64,000 nucleotides of DNA. It comes from Streptomyces sp. yr375. Its GTDB lineage: Bacteria > Actinomycetota > Actinomycetes > Streptomycetales > Streptomycetaceae. The stretch covers positions 86,458 through 150,457 of the forward strand of contig NZ_FOFF01000016.1 of assembly GCF_900110755.1 (NCBI RefSeq). The letters run 5' to 3'. The notes under the pieces were generated by a model. It saw only the letters and a program-made list of their open reading frames with translations, did not search any database and was not told the origin of the DNA. Both the position numbers and the translations under genes were made by a program. Positions 7,847 through 16,388 of the stretch are shown one piece after another. How positions within the stretch are numbered: position 1 is the first letter of the stretch; each line of letters begins with the position of its first letter.

Positions 7847-9366
7847 GCGGTCACCCCGTCGCTCTCGGCACGCTTCTGGGTAACGCCCGTCTCTACGACG
7901 GGGGTTGCGCGCAGCACCTCGTACTCCGCGAGGTCCACCCGTCGAGTCGCCCGCCGGAACTCACTAGGCGTACCAGGCCAGATGGTGGTGTTACGACCGT
8001 TGGCGTCCAGGTACCAACTGGTGCAGCCGCCCGTGTTCCACACCGTGCGCCGCATCCGCTCCTGCACCCGCCGGTTCCAGGCGTGCACGGCACTCGGCCG
8101 GGCGGAGAGGGCCGCGCGGCCCCCGAGGACCTCCAACTGCCGTAGATAGTCGGCCATGTAGTTCAACTGGGACTCGATCATGAGGATCATCGAGGAGTTC
8201 CCGAGGCCCGTGTTGGGGCCGATGATCGTCATCCAGTTGGGGAACCCGGCGGCGGACGCGCCCCGCAGCGCCTCCATGCCGCCCTTCCAACTCTCCCCGA
8301 GCGTCAGCCCGTTGGCACCCACCACCCGGTCGGCGATCGGCATGTCGGTGACCCGGAACCCGGTGCCGAAGACGATCGCGTCGACCTCGGTCCCGGTCCC
8401 GTCGGCGGCCACCAGCGTCGACCCCCGCACCTCGCTCAGCCCGCTCGCGACGACGTCCACGTTGGGCTGCGCGAGCGCCGGATAGTAGGTGCTCGACAGC
8501 AGGATCCGCTTGCAGCCGATGCGGTAGTCCGGGGTGAGCCGGGCGCGCAGCGCCGGATCCTTGATGGACCGGGCCATGTTGCGCTTCGCGATCCGCTCGA
8601 CGAAGCCCAGCTCGTTCGGGTGCTTCGTGAACGCCTGCACCTGGAGTTCCCGGATGCCCCACAGCATCCCGCGCCGCACCTGCGCGGTGACGGGCAGGGC
8701 GCGGTGCAGCGCGCGCTCGACGCCGCTGATGGCCCGGTCGACGCGGGGCATCACCCACGGCGGGGTGCGCTGGAACAGCGTGAGCCGCGAGACGTCGGGC
8801 TGGATGGCGGGCACGATCTGGATCGCGGACGCCCCGGTCCCGACCATCGCGACGCGCTGCCCGGCGAGATCGTGGCCGTGGTCCCAGCGCGCCGAGTGGA
8901 AGACCTTGCCGGGGAAGGTGTCGAGCCCCGGCACCTCCGGGATCCTCGGCTCGGACAGCGGCCCCGTCGCGGAGACGACGACATCGGCGACGTACCGCCC
9001 CGCGCTCGTCTCGATGTCCCAGCGCAGCTCGCGCGCGTCCCACGTCATCCGCAGCACCTCGGTGCCCAGGCGCAGATGCGGGCGCAGCCCGAACACGTCC
9101 GCCACCCGCTCCAGATAGGCCCGGATGTGCCGCTGCCCGGAGAAGGTGCGCGGCCAGTCCGGGTTGGGCGCGAAGGAGAAGGAGTACAGGTGCGAGGGCA
9201 CGTCGCAGGCGCACCCCGGGTAGTCGTTGTCCCGCCAGGTCCCGCCGACGCCGTCCGCCCGCTCCAGGACGACGAAGTCGGTGATCCCCTCGCGGCGCAG
9301 CCGCACGGCGGCCCCCAGCCCCCCGAAGCCGGACCCGATCACCGCCACCCGTACGTGTTCGGTCAT
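7843..9366 (-). CDS. Flavin-containing Baeyer-Villiger-type monooxygenase
   Basis: The 507-residue protein has an FAD Rossmann motif near the start (VAVIGSGFGGLGAAVRLRRE), the BVMO fingerprint FPGKVFHSARWD (matching FxGxxxHxxxW), and a second nucleotide-binding site (VAMVGTGASAIQIVPAI). It should insert oxygen into ketones with NADPH and O2. The ATG at MTEHVRVAV is preceded by GGGAGG at good spacing. It leads the coupled operon with hydrolase and SDR and is divergent from a MerR regulator, with a 20-bp palindrome in between. Confidence 0.9.
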   Translation of the reverse strand: MTEHVRVAVIGSGFGGLGAAVRLRREGITDFVVLERADGVGGTWRDNDYPGCACDVPSHLYSFSFAPNPDWPRTFSGQRHIRAYLERVADVFGLRPHLRLGTEVLRMTWDARELRWDIETSAGRYVADVVVSATGPLSEPRIPEVPGLDTFPGKVFHSARWDHGHDLAGQRVAMVGTGASAIQIVPAIQPDVSRLTLFQRTPPWVMPRVDRAISGVERALHRALPVTAQVRRGMLWGIRELQVQAFTKHPNELGFVERIAKRNMARSIKDPALRARLTPDYRIGCKRILLSSTYYPALAQPNVDVVASGLSEVRGSTLVAADGTGTEVDAIVFGTGFRVTDMPIADRVVGANGLTLGESWKGGMEALRGASAAGFPNWMTIIGPNTGLGNSSMILMIESQLNYMADYLRQLEVLGGRAALSARPSAVHAWNRRVQERMRRTVWNTGGCTSWYLDANGRNTTIWPGTPSEFRRATRRVDLAEYEVLRATPVVETGVTQKRAESDGVTA

Positions 9367-9399
9367 CCCGAAACCTCCCGCTGCCCGACTCCCGCGACC

Positions 9400-9419
9400 G
9401 CGCCAGTGAACACTGGCGC
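9400..9419. promoter_or_regulatory. Operator candidate between the monooxygenase operon and merR
   Basis: GCGCCAGTGAACACTGGCGC has two perfect 9-nt arms around AA. It lies 34 bp upstream of the monooxygenase start and about 105 bp upstream of the merR gene. Its position and dyad fit a site for the adjacent MerR protein, controlling the divergent operon. Confidence 0.6.
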
Positions 9420-9524
9420 AATGGGAGCGTAAAGCAGCCCCGTACCGATGGGTAGGGCCAGAACGGCGACATTTGCGCCAACGGCCGCCGCTTCGGCCCC
9501 GACGGCACGACATAGGCTTCCGCC

Positions 9525-10229
9525 GTGACGGACGAGCGGGAGCAGCGGCAGCAGCGCGAGCGCCGGCAGGAGCCCCGGCGGGAGTACCGGACGGAGGAAC
9601 TGGCCGGGAAGGCCGGCATCACCGTCCGCACGCTGCGCTTCTACCGCGAGCGCAAACTCCTCCCGCCGCCCCGCCGCGAGGGCCGCCTCGCCTGGTACGA
9701 CGACCATCACCTGGCCCGGCTGCGCACGATCGCGGCGCTGCTGGAGCGCGGCCACACCCTCACCGGCATCGCGGAACTGGCCGACGCCCTCGACCACGGC
9801 CGCGACGTCGCCGACCTGCTCGGCGTCGGCGGCCCCACCGAGGAGGAACCGGTCCGCCTCACCCCCGAGGAACTCGCCGCCCGCTTCGAGGGCCAGGTCA
9901 CCACCGAGAACCTCGCCGCCGCCCTCGACCTCGGCTACCTCGGCACGGACGGCGACGAGATCGTCCACATCAGCCGCCGCCTCCTCGACGTCTCGGCGGC
10001 CCTGGTCCGCGAGGGCATCCCGCTCGCCGAGGTCCTCGCCGCCGCCACCCGCGTCCGCGCCCACGCCGACGCCCTCGCCGACCTCTTCACCACCCTCGTC
10101 CTGCGCCACACGGACGAGACCACCCTGCCCCGCCTGCGCCCCCTGGCCGCCGGCGTCGTAGCGGCAGAACTGTCACTGGCCCTGGACCGACGACTCCGCC
10201 AACGCCTCGACGACGGTCAGAGTTCGTAG
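9525..10229 (+). CDS. MerR family transcriptional regulator
   Basis: The 234-residue protein has an N-terminal MerR helix-turn-helix with wing (YRTEELAGKAGITVRTLRFY, RERKLLPPPRREGRLAWYDD) and a dimerisation helix. The C-terminal domain (~residues 110-234) has no metal-binding cysteines, so it is not a metal sensor. The GTG start has weak Shine-Dalgarno support. It is divergent from the monooxygenase operon and overlaps the convergent exonuclease gene by 13 bp at the 3' end. Regulation of the divergent operon is inferred from the shared palindrome. Confidence 0.88.
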   Translation: MTDEREQRQQRERRQEPRREYRTEELAGKAGITVRTLRFYRERKLLPPPRREGRLAWYDDHHLARLRTIAALLERGHTLTGIAELADALDHGRDVADLLGVGGPTEEEPVRLTPEELAARFEGQVTTENLAAALDLGYLGTDGDEIVHISRRLLDVSAALVREGIPLAEVLAAATRVRAHADALADLFTTLVLRHTDETTLPRLRPLAAGVVAAELSLALDRRLRQRLDDGQSS

Positions 10230-11020
10230 ACGACGGTCACCGGCGCATGGTCCGACCAGCGCTCGCCGTGCGTGGCCGCCCGCTCCACGTACCCCTTCAC
10301 GGCCCTGCTCGCGAGACCGGGCGTCGCGACCTGAAGATCGATCCGCCACCCCGAGTCGTTGTCGAACGCCCGCCCCCGGTACGACCACCAGGTGTACGGC
10401 CCGTCGACCTCGGGATGCAGCTCGCGCACGACGTCCACGTACCCACCATCGGCCCGGTCGAGCACCCGGCTCAACCACTCCCGCTCCTCCGGCAGGAAGC
10501 CGGAGTTCTTCTGGTTGGCGCGCCAGTTCTTCAGGTCGGCCTGCTGGTGGGCGATGTTCCAGTCACCGCAGACGACCACCTCGCGCCCCTCTCCGGCGGC
10601 CCGCTCACGCAAGCCCTTGAGGTAGGCGAGGAACTCACCCATGAAGCGGACCTTCTCGTCCTGCCGGTCGGTGCCGACCTCGCCGGACGGGAGGTAGAGC
10701 GAGGCGACCGTCACACCGGGCAGGTCGGCCTCGACGTAACGGCCGCTGCCGTCGAACTCGGCCGACCCGAACCCGACCCGGACGGCGTCCGGCTCACGGC
10801 GCGTATAGAGGGAGACACCGGCGCGCCCCTTGGCGGCGGCGGGAGCATGGGTGACGTGCCACCCCTCGGGGGCGCGGACCCCCGCCGGCAACTGCTCCGG
10901 CTCGGCACGCACCTCCTGGAGGCACAGCACATCGGCGGAGGTGTCGGCGAGCCACTCCACGAAGCCCTTCTTCGCGGCGGCACGCAGTCCATTGACGTTC
11001 ACGGAGGTCACGGTGAGCAC
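10217..11020 (-). CDS. xth: Exodeoxyribonuclease III / AP endonuclease
   Basis: The 267-residue protein carries the full exonuclease III pattern: SVNVNGLRAA at the N-terminus, CLQEVRAE (metal-binding Glu ~residue 36), YLPSGEVG, GDWNIAH (Asp/Asn ~151-153), and the terminal SDHAPV (catalytic Asp-His). It removes 3' blocking groups and cuts at abasic sites in base excision repair. Start is GTG (MLTVTSVN). The last codons overlap the merR 3' end on the other strand. Confidence 0.92.
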   Translation of the reverse strand: MLTVTSVNVNGLRAAAKKGFVEWLADTSADVLCLQEVRAEPEQLPAGVRAPEGWHVTHAPAAAKGRAGVSLYTRREPDAVRVGFGSAEFDGSGRYVEADLPGVTVASLYLPSGEVGTDRQDEKVRFMGEFLAYLKGLRERAAGEGREVVVCGDWNIAHQQADLKNWRANQKNSGFLPEEREWLSRVLDRADGGYVDVVRELHPEVDGPYTWWSYRGRAFDNDSGWRIDLQVATPGLASRAVKGYVERAATHGERWSDHAPVTVVYEL

Positions 11021-11101
11021 CCGGGCACGATACCGGCCGCGCTACCGGCACACTGGACGGCGTCCGGAATCCCATTCCCCCCGATTGCGCATACACATAC
11101 A

Positions 11102-11593
11102 ATGACCGACATGAAAATACGCCGGGTCTCCTTCGACCACCCCGACGCCGTCAAGCTCAGCGACGAGGTCCAGGCGGAGTACCGCGAGCGCTACGGCGAC
11201 GGCGGCGACGCCACGATCCTGGAGCCGTCCGACTTCGAGCCGCCGCACGGCGTGTACCTCATCGCCTACGACGAGCTGGGCCGCGCCGTGGCCACCGGCG
11301 GCTGGCGCAGCCAGGACGACAACGGCGAGGGCAACGAGGACGGCGACGCCGAACTGAAGCGCATGTTCGTCATCCGCGAGATGCGCGGCCTGGGCCTGGC
11401 CCGACGCATCCTCAGCATCCTGGAGGACGACGCGCGATCGGCCGGCCGCACCCGCATGGTCCTGGAAACCGGCACCGAACAGCCCGAGGCCATAGCCCTG
11501 TACACCTCCAGCGGCTACGAACCCTGCACAAAATTCGGCTACTACCGCACCTACGAAGCAAGCCGCTGCTTCGCCAAACCCCTCACCCCCTGA
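11102..11593 (+). CDS. GNAT N-acetyltransferase
   Basis: This 163-residue single-domain GNAT protein has the acetyl-CoA loop in motif A (MFVIREMRGLGLARRILSIL) and motif B (TGTEQPEAIALYTSSGYEPC). It transfers acetyl to an unknown amine. No Shine-Dalgarno site is visible before either ATG (codon 1 or codon 4). An AT-rich stretch, unusual for this DNA, sits directly upstream, so a leaderless or near-leaderless mRNA starting at the second ATG is possible. Confidence 0.85.
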   Translation: MTDMKIRRVSFDHPDAVKLSDEVQAEYRERYGDGGDATILEPSDFEPPHGVYLIAYDELGRAVATGGWRSQDDNGEGNEDGDAELKRMFVIREMRGLGLARRILSILEDDARSAGRTRMVLETGTEQPEAIALYTSSGYEPCTKFGYYRTYEASRCFAKPLTP

Positions 11594-11608
11594 CCCCGGA
11601 CACCGCCG

Positions 11609-12262
11609 TCACCCGACGCGGCGACCTCGGCCCCACCAGCGCGGGCTCGGTCCCTTGGCAGCACCCGCGGCGCGACAGCAGGGGTACTCGACGAAGCGGT
11701 AGACGGCGGCCGATACGGGCAAAATCCCGGCCAGAGCCAAGCCGATCGGCACCACGTACCAGCCCCCGCCCCACACGTGGAACAAGGCCGCCAGGATCGT
11801 GAAGTGCACCAGACAGAAGGCGTACGACAGGATTTTGGCGGCTCGGCGACGCCAGAACGTCCGGGCGCCGTCCTGCGGGCGGGACGAGTAGGTGAGCACG
11901 AATCCGCTGAGCACGAAGAAGAGCAGGACCCCCAGCGGGCCACCGGGATTGAGCACGCGGAGTCCGGGCCACCCGCCCGCCTGCTGCCACATGAGTCCTG
12001 CGTGGCAGCAGAAGACCGCCAGGGCGGCAAGGAAACGCAGCCCGGTCAGTGAGGGCAACCGGCCTCGGCCATGCGGTGGCTGGACGCCGCGAGCGTCTTC
12101 ACCGGCACGGGAAGCGGGTGCGGGGACCGGCCCGGGGACCGGTGCGGGGACCAGACTCCCCTCGTGGCGGGTGGCGGCAGGACATCCATCGTTCTTCGCT
12201 CTCGGCCAGGGAACTTCGTCGGCACGCAGGAGACGAACCGGAGTCCGGTCGGGCGGAGGCAC
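11609..12262 (-). CDS. Acyltransferase-3 family protein with internal deletion
   Basis: The 217-residue protein begins with a Pro/Ala-rich tail, then SLTGLRFLAALAVFCCHAG and GVLLFFVLSGFVLTYSSRP, the N-terminal signature of acyltransferase-3 membrane enzymes, including the conserved His and FFxLSGF. After FWRRRAAKI it passes directly into SYAFCLVHFTI and YRFVEYP, which normally form the last two helices of a ~380-residue protein. About 150-200 central residues, including several helices, are missing in frame. It probably cannot be a normal O-acyltransferase. It lies 29 bp after the prenyl synthase gene in the same direction. The GTG start is uncertain. Confidence 0.6.
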   Translation of the reverse strand: MPPPDRTPVRLLRADEVPWPRAKNDGCPAATRHEGSLVPAPVPGPVPAPASRAGEDARGVQPPHGRGRLPSLTGLRFLAALAVFCCHAGLMWQQAGGWPGLRVLNPGGPLGVLLFFVLSGFVLTYSSRPQDGARTFWRRRAAKILSYAFCLVHFTILAALFHVWGGGWYVVPIGLALAGILPVSAAVYRFVEYPCCRAAGAAKGPSPRWWGRGRRVG

Positions 12263-12291
12263 AGCGCGTCCCGCCGGACTCGGTGCCCCGG

Positions 12292-13314
12292 CTAACAGGA
12301 CCGGGCGGCCATCTGGTGTGCCATGGAACGGAGTTCCTCCCGCGCGACCGCGGGCAGATCGCAGCAGTGCAGCGCCTCGAGTGCGAGGTCGAGGTGCTGT
12401 TGCGCGATGGCCTCGGCGGTGGTGCGCCCGCCGAGCCGCCCGACGAGCACGGTCGCCCGCCGTGTCTGCGCCTCCGTCAACGGGACACCGGTGTCGAGGA
12501 GCGCGCGCAGCTCTCCGGCTTCGGCACCGGCGGCGTGCAGCGCCGCCACCACCGGAAGGGTCTTCTTCCTGGCGGCGAGGTCACTGCCGACGGGCTTGCC
12601 GGTACGGCGGCTGTCTCCCCAGATGCCGAGGACGTCGTCGGCGATCTGAAAGGCCGTTCCCGCGTGGCGGCCGAACCGCTCCAGCGCCTCGACCACGACC
12701 GGCGGAGCACCAGCGAGGGTGGCCGCCAGCTCGCAGGCAGCGCCGGTCAGGGCTCCGGTCTTGCCTTCCGCCATCTCCAGGTACGCGTCCACCGTGACCT
12801 GCTGATCGTCTTCGAAGGCGAGGTCGTCGCCCTGGCCGCGGACGAGCGCGTTCATCATCCGCACGCACACGCCCATGCTCGCCGCGCTGCCGCTGTCGGC
12901 CAGCACACCGAGCGCGAGCGTCATCAGCGCGTCGCCGGTCAGCAACGCCGCCGGAACGCCGTAGACGACCCAGGCCGCGGCGCGGCCGCGCCGGGTGCGG
13001 TCGCCGTCCATGATGTCGTCGTGCAACAGGGAGAACCCGTGCAGCAGTTCGACGAACACGGCCGCCGCGACCGCCCGCTCCGGGGTGGGCCCGCACCGGG
13101 CGGCAGCCAGCGCCAGACGAGGCCGTAGCGCCTTGCCCCGGTGCTCGGCGGGCCGAGGGCCCGAGGTGAATCCCAGGTGGTACCTCGCCACGGCGCGGAT
13201 ACGGGGCGGGAGTTGGTCGACCGCAGCCAGGATCGCGGCGTCGACCGCGGCCAGGTCGCTGTACAAGCCGACCGCGGACGGGTAGGGGACGGTGCCGAGG
13301 TCACGCAGGGGCAT
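12292..13314 (-). CDS. Polyprenyl (geranylgeranyl/farnesyl) diphosphate synthase
   Basis: The 340-residue trans-prenyltransferase has both aspartate-rich motifs: LLHDDIMDGD (FARM, ~residue 98) and QIADDVLGIWGD (second motif, ~residue 227), plus GKTGAL and GDALMTLA. It condenses isopentenyl with allylic diphosphates. FS precedes the HDDxxD region, a pattern seen in both C15 and C20 enzymes, so chain length is not decided. ATG was preferred over a TTG four codons earlier because GAGAG precedes it; it overlaps the cyclase stop by 14 bp. It should feed the adjacent terpene cyclase. Confidence 0.88.
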   Translation of the reverse strand: MPLRDLGTVPYPSAVGLYSDLAAVDAAILAAVDQLPPRIRAVARYHLGFTSGPRPAEHRGKALRPRLALAAARCGPTPERAVAAAVFVELLHGFSLLHDDIMDGDRTRRGRAAAWVVYGVPAALLTGDALMTLALGVLADSGSAASMGVCVRMMNALVRGQGDDLAFEDDQQVTVDAYLEMAEGKTGALTGAACELAATLAGAPPVVVEALERFGRHAGTAFQIADDVLGIWGDSRRTGKPVGSDLAARKKTLPVVAALHAAGAEAGELRALLDTGVPLTEAQTRRATVLVGRLGGRTTAEAIAQQHLDLALEALHCCDLPAVAREELRSMAHQMAARSC

Positions 13315-14263
13315 GGGGACTCTCAAAACGATTCGTCGCGACGTTGTGCCACGTCATCAGGCCGTGTGCCCAGGCACGCACAGCCTCGACGTAGGCCTCG
13401 GCGCCGGGCACGGACCGGGCCAGGCGGTCGGCGGCGCAGTGGAGTTCCGCCAACCGGCCGGAGATGCGCAGGCGCACCTCCTCTTCGGCCCGGGGCAGCG
13501 GCATGAGCTCGTGGTGGGCCAGCAGCAGCACGAGGTTGTGGGGGTCGCCCTGGGCGCGCTCCTTGGGCCAGGAGACGAGGTCGTTGTGCCAGGCGGTGCA
13601 GTCGGCCGCCAGGCGCCGGAGCGCCACCACCTCCTCGTGCGCCGCCTGATCCGGTGTCAGCGGCGTGCCCGCCGCGTACTCCACCAGATCGAGGTTGACC
13701 AGGCTCGCGCTGCTGTGCGGCCGATTCGCCAGGTAGGAGGCGAGCGAGGGCCAGCGGGCCTCGGCTCGGTTGCCCGCCTCCCAGCCGAACGCCTCAAGAC
13801 TCAGCAGGCAGTGCCGCAGAAACCGCCGGACCCACTCCGGCCCCATCCGCGGGCCCAGCCGCGCCAGCAGATCGTCGAACGCGGCGACGAACCCCGACGG
13901 CCCGCACGCCTGTTGCGCCGCCTCGACCTGGCAGGCCGACCGGCCGAGCGACACCAGATGTTCCGCGTACGCCCCGAGAAGCTGATCCGCCCGCCCACCG
14001 GGACCGTCCAAGGCATCGTCGACGAGTAGCGACAGGGCACACCACTCGGTCAACACGAGCAGTTCGTCGGCCCCGGCCGCCGTCCAGCAGCGGTACGCGT
14101 AGGAGGCGGACAGCCTGCCGACCTCCCCGCAGGCACGGGAGTCCGCCAGCCGATGAGCCTCGAGCCATCGGGCGCAGTCGGCTGCCACGGCGTTCAGGAA
14201 AGGCCGTCGCCCAAACTCGTCCGCGCCTGAGCAAGCCGGACCCGCCGACCCCTGCTCAGACAC
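13301..14263 (-). CDS. Class I terpene cyclase
   Basis: The 320-residue protein has the two metal-binding motifs of bacterial class I terpene synthases: LLVDDALD (~residue 80, acidic triad) and NDLVSWPKE (~residue 225, the NSE/DTE triad). It ends with a distal Trp...Arg-Phe segment (WHNVATNRFES), resembling the usual RY pair. It should ionise a linear diphosphate and cyclise it. The gene starts at GTG without a strong ribosome site and leads an operon with the prenyl synthase. It does not look like geosmin or methylisoborneol synthase from the motifs. Product unknown. Confidence 0.85.
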   Translation of the reverse strand: MSEQGSAGPACSGADEFGRRPFLNAVAADCARWLEAHRLADSRACGEVGRLSASYAYRCWTAAGADELLVLTEWCALSLLVDDALDGPGGRADQLLGAYAEHLVSLGRSACQVEAAQQACGPSGFVAAFDDLLARLGPRMGPEWVRRFLRHCLLSLEAFGWEAGNRAEARWPSLASYLANRPHSSASLVNLDLVEYAAGTPLTPDQAAHEEVVALRRLAADCTAWHNDLVSWPKERAQGDPHNLVLLLAHHELMPLPRAEEEVRLRISGRLAELHCAADRLARSVPGAEAYVEAVRAWAHGLMTWHNVATNRFESPHAPA

Positions 14264-14673
14264 CGGACACCGGCAGCCGGTCGAAGCCGCCGACGACGAA
14301 CCGCGAACCAGCGTGACGCATCATCCAGAGCTTTCCAGAAACAAGACAGACGGGAACTTGTTGAACCCGCTACAAGACGATCACGAACGCCGCGCGCTGA
14401 CACGCCCACCGGGACGAAATCCCTCGAACGGAGCAAGCACAACGAGCCACTTGGCGCAATACGCCGCGATACACCCATGCACGTACGCCATGAGGAGCCC
14501 GAACCCGGAGGCAGCAGGGTAGTTGGCAGGGAGCCTCGCTCGTCGACGGGTCGCTTCTGCGCCCGCTCACCGTGCCGCAAGGACGCCGACTTCAGGTCCA
14601 GTGGCCCTCTGCCACCACACAGCATGTCCGCCACTCCGCCCGCACCCGGACCTCTCGTACAATCCAGAAACGA
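14264..14673. other. Intergenic region without a recognisable gene
   Basis: About 410 bp separate the terpene cyclase start from the tRNA-Ala terminator. It is less GC-rich than its surroundings in places and should hold the terpene operon promoter. I see no credible coding sequence and no obvious palindrome. Confidence 0.5.
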
Positions 14674-14712
14674 CGAGATCCCGTCCGATCGAAGTGATCG
14701 GACGGGATCTCG
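14674..14712 (-). terminator. Terminator of tRNA-Ala
   Basis: A perfect 17-bp stem with a 5-nt loop lies 38 bp past the tRNA 3' end and is followed on the minus strand by CGTTTC. It separates the tRNA from the terpene locus. Confidence 0.8.
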
Positions 14713-14750
14713 TGTACCGCCTACGAGCTAACTCGCGAACGGCTTGTGCG

Positions 14751-14824
14751 TGGACCTGTGGGGATTTGAACCCCAGACCCCCTCGATGCGAACGAGGTGC
14801 GCTACCAGACTGCGCCACAGGCCC
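14751..14824 (-). tRNA. tRNA-Ala (anticodon CGC)
   Basis: The 74-nt cloverleaf folds fully: acceptor GGGCCTG/CAGGTCC with one G-U pair, D stem GCGC/GCGC, anticodon stem CCTCG/CGAGG with loop TTCGCAT giving CGC, T arm TGGGG/CCCCA, and discriminator A. CCA is not encoded, as usual in Streptomyces. Confidence 0.95.
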
Positions 14825-14918
14825 TTGCAACGAGTGAAACTCTAGCACCCCCATCGGGGTGCTTGGAAATCCGTTCCCCGAGGCCGGGAGTGGGGTGCCG
14901 GTCCGCCGTGGCCGGGCC

Positions 14919-16337
14919 TTATTCGTTGGCGGCCCGGGGGCGCTCGCCGTCCTCGTACTGGTCGAACAGCGGGGTGTGGCCGCGTTCGCGGGAGCGGCGG
15001 GCCGAGGCCGCGCGTCGGGCGTCGCTGCGCTCGTCGCCGTCCGCCGCCGGGTCCTCCGCGTGGTCGGCCGGTTCCGGTTCCGCGTCCGGTGACGCGGTGC
15101 CTGCGTCCGCCGCCTCGTGCTCCGGCGCGACCGAACTCGAACGGGCCGAACTCCACGCGTCCGGTGCTCCGAGGTCCACGTCGGAGGTGGCCCGGGGGGC
15201 GACCGGCGCGGTCACGTAGGTCGGCAGCGGCACCGGTACCGGGTCCCAGCTCTCGCCGTGACCGGGCCGGCGCTGCCGCTCGCGCTGCTGGTCGACCCAC
15301 TCCGCGTGGTCGGTCTGCTCGACGAGCGCCCTGCGGTCGGCGGCGAGCGCCAGCAGGCCCGGGTCGGTCTCCGGCTCGGGGACCTCGTGCGGCTCCTCTG
15401 CGCCGGCGTCGAGGCCGGTCTCCACGGACGACGCGCTCGCCGGCGCGTGCGCACGACGGCGCGGCTGACGCTCCCGCAGCCGCTGCGCGGCCACCTCGGC
15501 CCGCCTGCGGTCCATCTGGTACGCGAAACGGCGGTGCTCCTGGGAGCGCAGGTACGCGATGTACGCACTGAGCAGGACGGCGGGCACGCCGGGCGCCCAC
15601 AGGAACGTGAGGCCGCCGACCGCCGCGACGATCGTGCCGAGCGTGAAGGCGAGGAAGAGCATCACGGTGGTGCGCCGACGGCGCGCGAGCGCCTTCGAGC
15701 GCTGGGCGCGCGCGGCGGACGCCTGCGCGGAGGACGTCCGGCGCGCCACCGGCACCCGCCGACCCGCCACAGCAGCCCCTCCTTCGCGCCCGTCCCGCCC
15801 GTCTCGTCCGTCCCGACTGTCCCGTCCGTCTCGTCCTTCGCGCGCGGACGTCACACCCGGTTCACGCTGCTCCCGCTGTTCCCGCTGTTCACGCTGCTCC
15901 CGCGCGGGATGACCCACCGGCTCGCGCGCCGGTTCACGAGCGGGCTCGCGCGCCGGTTCACGCGCCGTCTCCGGACGCCCCGGCCCGCGCTCGTGCCCCC
16001 GCTGCTCGTGACCCCGCTGCTCATGGCTTCGCTCCGGAACCGGCGCCTTCACCTGCGGGCGGGTCGGAGGCATGGCGAAGGCTCGGACGTCCACCGAGTC
16101 GGTGACGGCGTCCGAGGCGTCGGCGCCCTGCTCCCCCTCCTCGGTGGAGCGCGCCCGCAGGTCCTTGGCGTACCGGCGCTCCATGCCCGCCCGTCCGGAA
16201 AGCAGCCGGATGGCGGTGCTGAAGCGTTCCGTCGGACGGGCCTCGTTCAGCTCGTCCTGCCTACGGAGCCACATCGGCACCAAGTAGGCGGCCCAGGCCC
16301 CGACAATGACTGCGTAGATGAGGCCGCTGCTGCTCAC
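14919..16337 (-). CDS. sepX: SepX/GlpR-like membrane protein of the divisome
   Basis: The 472-residue protein has one N-terminal membrane helix (GLIYAVIVGAWAAYLVPMWL, ~5-24), a conserved juxtamembrane stretch (RRQDELNEARPTERFSTAIR), a long disordered linker, two adjacent helices (~224-263), and a charged C-terminal region ending in TPLFDQYEDG. This architecture and the galU-moeA-rimJ neighbourhood match SepX of Streptomyces. SepX is a membrane protein needed for normal FtsZ-directed septation; the corynebacterial counterpart is the Glp receptor. The linker carries four consecutive short tandem repeats (EQRGH, AREP, REQ, GRD units). Start GTG. Identity is by architecture and synteny. Confidence 0.75.
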   Translation of the reverse strand: MSSSGLIYAVIVGAWAAYLVPMWLRRQDELNEARPTERFSTAIRLLSGRAGMERRYAKDLRARSTEEGEQGADASDAVTDSVDVRAFAMPPTRPQVKAPVPERSHEQRGHEQRGHERGPGRPETAREPAREPAREPAREPVGHPAREQREQREQREQREPGVTSAREGRDGRDSRDGRDGRDGREGGAAVAGRRVPVARRTSSAQASAARAQRSKALARRRRTTVMLFLAFTLGTIVAAVGGLTFLWAPGVPAVLLSAYIAYLRSQEHRRFAYQMDRRRAEVAAQRLRERQPRRRAHAPASASSVETGLDAGAEEPHEVPEPETDPGLLALAADRRALVEQTDHAEWVDQQRERQRRPGHGESWDPVPVPLPTYVTAPVAPRATSDVDLGAPDAWSSARSSSVAPEHEAADAGTASPDAEPEPADHAEDPAADGDERSDARRAASARRSRERGHTPLFDQYEDGERPRAANE

Positions 16338-16388
16338 GCCTCACACGGTAGAGGGGTTTTCGTGAGGCCATCCGCCAATTGAGCCGGT

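Noticed and set aside
11594..14751. Island inserted at tRNA-Ala covering the terpene locus
   Set aside because: I found no copy of the tRNA-Ala 3' end at the far side near 11.6 kb.
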